A stretch of 64,000 nt of DNA, taken from assembly GCF_028369065.1 (NCBI RefSeq), contig NZ_JAQNDA010000005.1, positions 186,001 to 250,000 on the forward strand, given 5' to 3'. The stretch comes from Marinobacter sp. SS21. GTDB taxonomy: Bacteria; Pseudomonadota; Gammaproteobacteria; Pseudomonadales; Oleiphilaceae. Shown piece after piece: positions 18,073 to 25,041 of the stretch (within the stretch, counting starts at the first letter, position 1; each line of letters opens with the position of its first letter). The notes under the pieces were generated by a model that saw nothing but the letters and a program-made list of their open reading frames with translations, had not been told where the DNA came from and did no database searches. Position numbers and translations under genes: made by a program.

Positions 18073-19079
18073 TCAAGCTTGGCTCGGCCAGGAAGTTGGC
18101 GGCAGAGGTCGTGGGTTTCCTGGATCAGCTCAAATATGGCCATGGGCACCCGGACGAATTGCAGTTCGAAGCGTTGAGGCAATACCCTTCGATTTCCTCA
18201 TCGCTCCGGTCCTTTATGGATGAGGCCAATCAGACAGAGGTGGCGCTGTCCTGTGAGATTGAGACGCTCATGGCTCGACTCAAGGTTCTGGAACGTCGGC
18301 ATGCTGAAGAGATTGAAGAGCGGGATAATCGAATCGAATCACTGGGTCAGGAACTCCGGGAGGTGCGATGCTATTCGGGCGAACTTGAGCAGGACCGAGA
18401 CCGGTTGCACGAGGAATGCCGGGTGTGGGGCATGATCCTCTCGACACTTACGGAGGGCGTTTGGGACTTCGTCGTTTGCAACGGGAACATTGAGGACCCT
18501 GACAGTAAGCTAATTATAACGGATCCTTTTCGTCAATTACTCGGGTATAGCCGTGACGAGCTTCCGGATGGGTTGGAAAGCCAGGTCAGGATCACTCATC
18601 CAGATGACCTGCCTCGCCTCATGGCGGTCATTGAAGCCAACATACTGTCCCCAGCGGGCTCCGGAGAATATGTGGAAGAGTACCGAATGCACCATAAGAG
18701 CAGGGGGTACTGCTGGTTTCGGGAGCGGGGCAGGGCAATACGGGATGCGCAAGGCCGGCTCGTTCGGATCATAGGTGCCGTTCGTAATATCGAAGACGAA
18801 CATGCATCAAAGACTGCCCATGAGAAGTTGCTGGATACCAACCAGGAAACCTACAGTAAGATTTCCGAAGTGGTTGATGTGATCAGCGGTATCGCAACCC
18901 AAACCAATTTGCTGGCGCTCAATGCGGCTATCGAGGCGGCGAGGGCCGGATCGGCGGGGCGGGGATTCTCGGTGGTCGCTGAAGAGGTCAAGAAACTGGC
19001 GGACCGAACCCAGCAGGCGACCAGTCGAATCCAGGAGATGCTAGAGTCTCAGGAAGGAGAGGTGGCCCGGTCGAACTGA
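18069..19079 (+). CDS. soluble PAS / methyl-accepting chemotaxis-like signalling protein
   Basis: 336 residues with no membrane helix. Residues about 55-115 are a charged coiled coil. Residues about 120-230 form a PAS_3-type domain ([48 protein letters not shown]). Residues about 245-336 are the MCP hairpin tip with [15 protein letters not shown] and [15 protein letters not shown]; the long methylation helices are missing, as in short cytosolic receptors. GGAGGGG precedes ATG 18069, which overlaps the phaZ stop (ATGA). Coupling to PHA genes suggests it reports carbon or redox state to a CheA/CheW pathway or acts on storage; the target is unknown. The stop directly abuts the convergent TetR gene. 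Confidence 0.86.
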   Translation: MIKLGSARKLAAEVVGFLDQLKYGHGHPDELQFEALRQYPSISSSLRSFMDEANQTEVALSCEIETLMARLKVLERRHAEEIEERDNRIESLGQELREVRCYSGELEQDRDRLHEECRVWGMILSTLTEGVWDFVVCNGNIEDPDSKLIITDPFRQLLGYSRDELPDGLESQVRITHPDDLPRLMAVIEANILSPAGSGEYVEEYRMHHKSRGYCWFRERGRAIRDAQGRLVRIIGAVRNIEDEHASKTAHEKLLDTNQETYSKISEVVDVISGIATQTNLLALNAAIEAARAGSAGRGFSVVAEEVKKLADRTQQATSRIQEMLESQEGEVARSN

Positions 19080-19754
19080 TTACCGGGCGGATGGCGAGAT
19101 CAGGGTGGTCACTGCGTCCAGCAAAGCCCTGGCCCGCTTCGGCGCAAATCTTTCCGGCTCGATCGGCAGCATCATCATCCAGCCATCGCTCATGGCGCTG
19201 AGCTGGTCGGCGAGGATATCCGCGGGGATATCGCCGCGCACGATACCCTGTTGTTGTCCTTTTTTCAGGATTGTTGCCAGCCCAAGCCGGAAGCTGGCAT
19301 AGCGCTGTTGTATCACGCTGGCAAACGCCGGTTCATGTCGGGCGTGGGCCAGCAACTGAAAGACCGCCAGCCATGTATCGGTCTCGTTGATGCTCGTCCA
19401 GTCCAGCCACTCCTGGATAATGGCCTTGACATCAATGGCTGTTTCGTCCGCTTCCAGCAGGGTGTCAAACTGGTCGAACAGGCTCTGCGCGACCGCGGAC
19501 ACCATCTCCTCCTTGTTGGCGAAGTAGTAGGTGACAGCGCCCGTTGTGTGTCCGGCCTGCTTGGCCACTTTGCGCATGGAGGCCCCTGCGTAGCCCTCCT
19601 TGGCAATCACCGATATCGCCGCCGTCAGCAATTCCTTCCGCTTGGCTTCGCGATCGCCGACCGGGCGCCCCCTTCGAGCGGGTTTGGTCTCACTGGCGTT
19701 TTTCGATGCGCGATGACCGGTGTCCGTGGACGGGTTTGAATGTGAATCCTGCAT
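19080..19754 (-). CDS. TetR-family regulator, paralogue 1
   Basis: About 224 residues. Basic lead-in (RRGRPVGDREAKRKEL), then the TetR helix-turn-helix (YAGASMRKVAKQAGHTTGAVTYYFANKEEM) at about 40-85, then a ligand-binding domain with HARHEPAFASVIQQRYASFR. It is strongly similar to the next TetR gene (19876) over its length. I chose ATG 19754 to match the paralogue's N-terminus; an in-frame TTG at 19835 would add 27 residues and cover two palindromes. Tail-to-tail with the PAS/MCP gene with no spacer. One of these two regulators is the obvious candidate to bind dyads A-F. Confidence 0.9.
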   Translation of the reverse strand: MQDSHSNPSTDTGHRASKNASETKPARRGRPVGDREAKRKELLTAAISVIAKEGYAGASMRKVAKQAGHTTGAVTYYFANKEEMVSAVAQSLFDQFDTLLEADETAIDVKAIIQEWLDWTSINETDTWLAVFQLLAHARHEPAFASVIQQRYASFRLGLATILKKGQQQGIVRGDIPADILADQLSAMSDGWMMMLPIEPERFAPKRARALLDAVTTLISPSAR

Positions 19755-19789
19755 AGAACCTGGTGGATTTGATCGTTGAATGGCTGAGA

Positions 19790-19813
19790 TGGGATATCCC
19801 ACCCCATGGGTGG
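19790..19813. promoter_or_regulatory. two adjacent palindromes upstream of TetR paralogue 1
   Basis: TGGGATATCCCA (19790-19801) is a perfect 12-bp palindrome. It abuts CCACCC-CAT-GGGTGG (19799-19813), a 6-bp stem with a 3-nt centre. Both lie between the two TetR genes, upstream of the preferred start 19754. They differ from the CATAAC dyad, so they may be a separate operator or an mRNA hairpin. Confidence 0.4.
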
Positions 19814-19875
19814 TTTGCTTGCCCTGTTTCTTCAAGAGGATGCACTAAGCAAGATTCGTAGCGCAAGCATTTCTA

Positions 19876-20556
19876 TCAGGATGCCGAGGTCTGTGGGGGC
19901 GGCGAGATCAGGGTGATGACCGCATTGATCAGGGCCTCGCCGCGGGATGGCTCGAATCTGTCCGGCTCGATTGGCATCAGCATCATCCATCCGTCGCCCA
20001 TGGCACTGAGTTGATCTGCGAGTAAATCGGCGGGGATGTCGTTGCGCACGATGCCCTGGTTTTGGCCTTTGGCAAGAATGGAGCTTAGTGCATGGCGAAA
20101 TCTTGAGTAGCGCGCCTGAACGATGCCGGCAAAGGCCGGTTCGTGTCTTGCGTGGGCAAGCAACTGGGTGAGCGCCAGCCAGAGGTCTGTTTCTTCAACC
20201 TGGGTCCAGTCCAGCCACTGCTCAATCAGCCCCCTGATATCGATTCGTCCCTGGTTGGCATCCAGCAGGCTGTCGAACCGGTCGAACAGGCTTTGCGCAA
20301 CGGCCGAGTCCATATCTTCTTTGTTCGCGAAGTAATAGGTGACGGCACCGGTGGTGCACCCCGCCTGCTTGGCGACCTTCCGCATGGACGCACCGGCGTA
20401 ACCCACCTGTGCGGTAACCGCTATTGCTGCTGCAAGTAGTTCCGCTCGCTTGGCCTGGCGGTCGCCGGTCGGTCTTCCACGTCGGCCAGAAGGTTTGGCC
20501 TTGGTGGGGGCGTCTCGGCCGGATGTTGGGGGGCGTGGTGCATCTGGGGGTGTCAT
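19876..20556 (-). CDS. TetR-family regulator, paralogue 2
   Basis: 226 residues. Pro/Lys-rich N-terminus, then GRRGRPTGDRQAKRAELL and the helix-turn-helix YAGASMRKVAKQAGCTTGAVTYYFANKEDM. The C-terminal domain shares HARHEPAFAGIVQARYSRFR and ADQLSAMGDGWMMLMPIEPDRF with paralogue 1. GAGGAAC precedes ATG 20556. Dyad F lies in its own promoter, as expected for autoregulation, and dyad D lies 30 bp further on, facing the envelope operon. The ligand is not predictable from sequence. Confidence 0.92.
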   Translation of the reverse strand: MTPPDAPRPPTSGRDAPTKAKPSGRRGRPTGDRQAKRAELLAAAIAVTAQVGYAGASMRKVAKQAGCTTGAVTYYFANKEDMDSAVAQSLFDRFDSLLDANQGRIDIRGLIEQWLDWTQVEETDLWLALTQLLAHARHEPAFAGIVQARYSRFRHALSSILAKGQNQGIVRNDIPADLLADQLSAMGDGWMMLMPIEPDRFEPSRGEALINAVITLISPPPQTSAS

Positions 20557-20621
20557 GGGTAAATCGCGTTCCTCTGTTTGGCTGCCATAAAAGCCATTTA
20601 GGTCGTTATGGGTTTTGGAAC

Positions 20622-20661
20622 AGGTTAGCAGTCTTGCTAGTTAATGCAAACATCCGTTATT
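20622..20661 (-). promoter_or_regulatory. operator/promoter F of the TetR genes
   Basis: Minus-strand reading: dyad AATAAC-GGAT-GTTTGC (20661-20646), with the same GGAT centre as site D. Its right arm overlaps -35 TTTGCA (20650-20645), then 17 nt, then -10 TAACCT (20627-20622). The geometry is the same as at sites A-D, though the arms are more degenerate. It suggests autoregulation of the TetR genes. Confidence 0.6.
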
Positions 20662-20690
20662 AAAAATGAAGGCGAAGGTCTAAAAATATA

Positions 20691-20730
20691 CATAACGGAT
20701 GTTGTCTTTAAGTGGTCGCCTTGATAGAGT
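20691..20730 (+). promoter_or_regulatory. operator/promoter D of the DUF1302-MMPL operon
   Basis: Dyad CATAAC-GGAT-GTTGTC (20691-20706), -35 TTGTCT (20702-20707), 17-nt spacer, -10 TAGAGT (20725-20730). A leader of about 170 nt follows before ATG 20905. The two dyads D and F face away from each other, 29 bp apart, within the 348-bp TetR/DUF1302 intergenic region (20557-20904). I see no gene in the rest of that region. Confidence 0.7.
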
Positions 20731-20904
20731 CGAAAAAACGTTACGCAAATGCACCTATCCACAGGTGTTCTTGAGTAACCCGGTGGGCCACGCATAACGC
20801 CCGCCGACCTGAAACCAACGCACGTGACTTAACGATTAGAAAAAGCAAGGACGCGTCTTCGGTTTACGGACAAGCAAAACAATAAATAACGAGAGGTCCC
20901 AAGT

Positions 20905-22494
20905 ATGCGAAAGAGTCTTCCACTAAAACGGCTGCCCCTGGCGGTCGCGATGCTGTCGGGCACTATCGGCCTGGCGAGTGTCGGCCAGGTGCAGGCCATG
21001 CAGTTTGATTTCGGTAAAGACAGCGAGGTGACCGGTAACCTGGATATCACTCTGGGTTATGCGGCATCAGTGCGTGCAGAAGATGCGAAACCATCTGCGT
21101 TGAACCCGGCTAACAGCCTGCTGGGTACCGGCGCGACGCCCAACTATCTGTCTGACGCCCGGGTACCAGAGGCAGGTGACCTGATCTCCAACGTCTTCAA
21201 GGCTACGGCGGAACTGGGACTGGATTGGCGCAACTACGGCTTTGCCGGTTCCGGCACCTATCAGTACGACACCGAGATCATGGATGATGAATCCGTTGGT
21301 TTCATGGGTAACTCCGCGCCCTGGACCGACGCCGCGGAAGACTATGCCGGCAACTACTTCGACCTTCTGGATGCCTATGTCTATGGCTCTTTCGATGTTG
21401 CGGGAAATCCCCTTGACCTGCGGATTGGCAAGCAGGTGATCAACTGGGGGGAGGGGCTTTACTTTATCGATGGCGTCTCCACACAGGTACCCCTGAACTA
21501 CAACAAGCTGGTCACACCGGGCTCGGATCTCAAAGAAGCCTATATCGGCGTTACCAGTGTTTTCGCACAGATGGGGCTTGGTGACAGCGCATCCATCGCC
21601 GCCTACGTGCAAACCGATTGGGAGCGAGCCGAATTCGGGCCCCGTGGGACCTTCTTCAGTGACGACTTCTTCTTCCGGGGCGGTACCGAGGTTGATCCGC
21701 TGTTGGGCGTTCCACTTCGGGATCGGGATCACACACCGGATGACAGCGGCCAATGGGGCGTTGCCAGTCGGATGTTCGTGACCGAAGACACCGAATTGGG
21801 CGTCTACTACTCCCGTTACCACGAAACCTTGCCCTTTATAAAGCTGACGGTGCCGGGGAGCTCCGACGATCTGGGTTCGGCAACGGGACTGCAGCAAGCC
21901 TGGCCCGAAGATCTGGATATGTATGGCCTCAGCCTGGCCACAACCATCGGTACCTGGTCCGTTAACGGTGAAATAGCGTACCGGCCAGACCGCCCATTGT
22001 TCACTCAATTGACCACTTTTGATTCCGAAGGTCGCAACATCGAAGAGCATGACACCCTCCACGCCTCGGTTCACGGCATCTGGTTGGGCGGCGCCATGCC
22101 GCTGGGCATCGACTCCCAGCTGGTGTTGGTTCAACTCGGCGCCGACTACATTGACGGTGATCTGGACAACCTGAGGGCCCATAACTCAGTTCATGACGAA
22201 GTCGTGGCGCCGGATGACCTGGCCTATGGCATCGCGGCGGAATGGAACGGTACCTGGTACGCCGTCTATCCCGGAACCAACCTCACCCTGGGGCTGTTCC
22301 TGCAGCGAGACCTGGATGGCAACTCTCATTTCTGGGGCAACTTTGCCGAAGACCGGACGCTTGGCACCGTGTCCCTGACCGCCAATATCGGCAATTCGTG
22401 GGAGGCCAAGCTGGGGTACAACTGGATCGAACAGGATAACTCCAACTACGAAACCCAGGACAACGCCAACCTGTCTGTTAACTACAAGTTCTGA
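20905..22494 (+). CDS. DUF1302 outer-membrane beta-barrel-like protein
   Basis: 529 residues. The signal peptide ends near VQA (about residue 31), and the mature part starts MQFDFGKDSEVTGNLDITLGYAASVR. Alternating aromatic beta strands run throughout and the last residue is Phe, as in outer-membrane barrels. DUF1302 proteins usually travel with DUF1329 genes in steroid, alkane and aromatic degraders, but their cargo is not settled. It is first gene of a four-gene operon under promoter D, with GAGAGG before the ATG. Confidence 0.9.
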   Translation: MRKSLPLKRLPLAVAMLSGTIGLASVGQVQAMQFDFGKDSEVTGNLDITLGYAASVRAEDAKPSALNPANSLLGTGATPNYLSDARVPEAGDLISNVFKATAELGLDWRNYGFAGSGTYQYDTEIMDDESVGFMGNSAPWTDAAEDYAGNYFDLLDAYVYGSFDVAGNPLDLRIGKQVINWGEGLYFIDGVSTQVPLNYNKLVTPGSDLKEAYIGVTSVFAQMGLGDSASIAAYVQTDWERAEFGPRGTFFSDDFFFRGGTEVDPLLGVPLRDRDHTPDDSGQWGVASRMFVTEDTELGVYYSRYHETLPFIKLTVPGSSDDLGSATGLQQAWPEDLDMYGLSLATTIGTWSVNGEIAYRPDRPLFTQLTTFDSEGRNIEEHDTLHASVHGIWLGGAMPLGIDSQLVLVQLGADYIDGDLDNLRAHNSVHDEVVAPDDLAYGIAAEWNGTWYAVYPGTNLTLGLFLQRDLDGNSHFWGNFAEDRTLGTVSLTANIGNSWEAKLGYNWIEQDNSNYETQDNANLSVNYKF

Positions 22495-22519
22495 GCCAGC
22501 GCTTAGGGGGACACGATCA

Positions 22520-23878
22520 ATGTTTAATCGAAAAGTATTGTATACCGCGGTGGCCACGCTGGGCCTTTACAGCGCAAACGTATCTGCGGCAATCAGTGCG
22601 GCTGAAGTCAAACGGCTACAGGCGGAGCTGACGCCGGTTGGCGCCGAGCGTGCCGGTAACGCCGATGGCACCATTCCGGCGTGGACGGGCGGACTCACCG
22701 ACGCCCCGGCCAATTGGAAGCGGGGCGATGATCGCCCGAGCCCGTTTGCGGGCGAAGAGCCGCTATTCACAATTACCGCCGCCAATGTCGATCAGTACGC
22801 TGATCGTCTGACTGACGGCGCCATTGCTCTGTTGGAGCGCTATCCCGAATTCAGCATGCCGGTCTATAAGACCCATCGTACCGCCGCGTGGCCGCAACAG
22901 GTTTACGACAGCATTGCGGAACACGCCACCACGGCCAAGCTGGTGGACGACGGTAACGGTGTCTCCGGCGTCTGGGGCGCCGTTCCGTTCCCGATTCCTG
23001 AGAATGGCAATGAGGTCATCTGGAACCATAATCTGCGATACCAGGGCACTTATCTAGACATTCCATCAGCGCTGGCGAACGTCGTCTACAACAACGGCCA
23101 GAAGCTCGAGTGGCTGTTTGATAACAAGGTGCACTATACCTACTACGACCCCAGTATCAGTGAGGAGGCCAGGGAGGAAGGTACCCTGCTGCGATACGCC
23201 GCCACCGTGCATGCCCCGGCCCGGGACGCGGGAGAGGGCCAGATTGCTATTGAGTACATCGACGCCAAGGAAAACCCACGCAAGGCCTGGACCTATGACC
23301 CGGGTGAGCGTCGCGCCCGTCGCGCACCGAACCTGGCCTTCGATACGCCGGACCGTCCGCTGAACGTGATTGACGACTTCGACATGTTCTCCGGCTCTCC
23401 AGAGCGATACGACTGGACGCTGGTGGGCAAGCGGGAAATGTACGTGCCGTACAACAACAACCGTCTGAACTCCATCAATCACTCCATTGCCGATGTCTAT
23501 GAAGCCCCGGTGATTAACCCGGAGCTGACGCGCTACGAGTTGCACCGTGTCTGGGTGGTGGAGGCGACCGTCAAGCCTGATGCCCGTCATATCTACGCCA
23601 AGCGCGTCTTCTACATCGATGAAGATACCTGGACCATCCTGGCGACCGACAAGTATGACGGTAACGACAACCTGTGGCGGGTGGGCTTCAACTTCCCGGT
23701 CACCGCACCGGAAGTGCCGGTCACCGCGGGCGGCTTTAACGTCCATTATGACCTGAAGGTGGGTGGGTACTATGCCGTCAACGGCGTGACGGGTCAGGAC
23801 CGGGCCCAGACCTTCGATGAGGCACCTCCCCAGTCGACCTACTACTCCGCAGCGGCGCTGCGCCGCCGCGGCCGGTAG
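22520..23878 (+). CDS. DUF1329 periplasmic protein
   Basis: 452 residues with a signal peptide (MFNRKVLYTAVATLGLYSANVSA) and a soluble mature domain typical of DUF1329 (IPAWTGGLTDAP, YPEFSMPVYKTHRTAAWP, GVWGAVPFPIPENG, DYDPGERRARRAP-like segment, ERYDWTLVGKREMYVPYNNN). I recall this family being grouped with LolA/LolB-like lipid-binding folds, which would fit a periplasmic carrier; unverified. It starts 25 bp after the DUF1302 gene with AGGGGGA upstream. Confidence 0.9.
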   Translation: MFNRKVLYTAVATLGLYSANVSAAISAAEVKRLQAELTPVGAERAGNADGTIPAWTGGLTDAPANWKRGDDRPSPFAGEEPLFTITAANVDQYADRLTDGAIALLERYPEFSMPVYKTHRTAAWPQQVYDSIAEHATTAKLVDDGNGVSGVWGAVPFPIPENGNEVIWNHNLRYQGTYLDIPSALANVVYNNGQKLEWLFDNKVHYTYYDPSISEEAREEGTLLRYAATVHAPARDAGEGQIAIEYIDAKENPRKAWTYDPGERRARRAPNLAFDTPDRPLNVIDDFDMFSGSPERYDWTLVGKREMYVPYNNNRLNSINHSIADVYEAPVINPELTRYELHRVWVVEATVKPDARHIYAKRVFYIDEDTWTILATDKYDGNDNLWRVGFNFPVTAPEVPVTAGGFNVHYDLKVGGYYAVNGVTGQDRAQTFDEAPPQSTYYSAAALRRRGR

Positions 23879-23892
23879 AAACCGACCGGAAT

Positions 23893-23983
23893 GAGGCTTC
23901 GTCACCAGTAGGGGGCGGAGCCTCGATGTGAGGCTGTTCTCCTGGCACTTAGACCGGGACACGGTTAGGAATGCGTCTAACCG
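23893..23983 (+). other. two intercistronic hairpins before the YCF48-like gene
   Basis: GAGGCTTCG (23893-23901) pairs with CGGAGCCTC (23916-23924) with one G-T wobble. CGGTTAG (23962-23968) pairs perfectly with CTAACCG (23977-23983), ending 14 nt before the start codon and next to the ribosome site AAGGTG. They may set processing or relative translation inside the operon. Confidence 0.5.
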
Positions 23984-23996
23984 CAAAGGTGACTTT

Positions 23997-25025
23997 ATGA
24001 CCAATAACTACAGCGACAAGGGCTCCAAAGGCCTGCATCGCTCACTGAAAATACTGCTTTCGATCGGACTGGGCGCTGCCGCAAGCGTTCAGACAGCCTG
24101 GGCGGAATATCAGGATCCGCTGGATCTGCCGGCGCAGGCAATGGCTTCCGCGCCCCAGTCTTTACTGCTGGATGTCACGAAGGCTGGTGACCGGCTGGTG
24201 ACGGTGGGCGAGCGTGGCCATATTCTCTATTCGGACGATCAGGGCGGTAACTGGCAGCAGGCTGAGGTGGCCGTTAGTACCCAGCTCAATGCCGTCTTTT
24301 TTGTCGATGAAAAAGAAGGTTGGGCAGTAGGGGAAGACGCCGCCATCGTGCATAGCAACGATGCCGGCCGCAGCTGGCAGAAACAGTTCGACGCCCGCGA
24401 CGCTGAATTCCCGGGTCCGTTGCTGGATCTTTACTTCAGGAATGCCAACGAAGGCTACGCCGTTGGTGTTTTTAATAAGCTCTATCGCACCGATGACGGC
24501 GGGACCACCTGGACCGACTGGAGCGATCACGCCGAAAACTTGAATGAGTGGCATTTCTTCGCCATGGCGGCCACGGATGCCGACACGCTATACATCAGTT
24601 CCGAAGTCGGCCTGCTGTTCCGTTCCGTGGATGGGGGCGAGAGTTTTGAGCCGCTGCAAACCGATCACAATGGCTCTTTCCACGGTGTTCTCGCGAAACG
24701 GGCCGAGGGCGGAAACGACTGGCTGATTCTGTCCGGCGTCGGCGGCAAGCTGTTTACCAGCAAAGATGGCGGAGCAAGCTTGCGGGAGCTGGAAACCCAT
24801 ACCGAAGCTGGGCTGGCCAGCGGCACCTGGCTGGACGATGGCACGGCTCTGGTCGTCGGTACCGATGGCCTGTTACTTCATGTGGCTGCGGACCTGAATT
24901 CGGTAACGAAATACCAGCTTGAAAATGGCCTCCCGTTGAGTGCTGTGGCTGAACCATCCCAGGACCACTACGTACTGGTCGGCCTGGGCGGGATCCAAAC
25001 CCTTGAACAGTTGCCACGCCGGTAA
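23997..25025 (+). CDS. YCF48/BNR-type beta-propeller, periplasmic
   Basis: 342 residues. A signal peptide of about 38 residues ends at TAWA. The mature part has repeated propeller blades with Asp-box-like SNDAGRSWQ, RTDDGGTTWTDW, RSVDGGESFEP and SKDGGASLREL, and blade starts such as EGWAVGEDAAI. YCF48-like proteins help assemble photosystem II in cyanobacteria; in heterotrophs they sit beside MMPL transporters, and their job is not defined. ATG 23997 has AAGGTG 6 nt upstream; the longer in-frame start at 23928 lacks a signal peptide at its N-terminus. It probably acts as a scaffold between the barrel, DUF1329 and the MMPL pump. Confidence 0.86.
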   Translation: MTNNYSDKGSKGLHRSLKILLSIGLGAAASVQTAWAEYQDPLDLPAQAMASAPQSLLLDVTKAGDRLVTVGERGHILYSDDQGGNWQQAEVAVSTQLNAVFFVDEKEGWAVGEDAAIVHSNDAGRSWQKQFDARDAEFPGPLLDLYFRNANEGYAVGVFNKLYRTDDGGTTWTDWSDHAENLNEWHFFAMAATDADTLYISSEVGLLFRSVDGGESFEPLQTDHNGSFHGVLAKRAEGGNDWLILSGVGGKLFTSKDGGASLRELETHTEAGLASGTWLDDGTALVVGTDGLLLHVAADLNSVTKYQLENGLPLSAVAEPSQDHYVLVGLGGIQTLEQLPRR

Positions 25026-25041
25026 GCGGAGGAGAGAGTGA

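Noticed and set aside
19755..19835. TTG start at 19835 for TetR paralogue 1
   Set aside because: The paralogue starts near the equivalent of 19754 and the extra residues have no match; kept as an alternative only.
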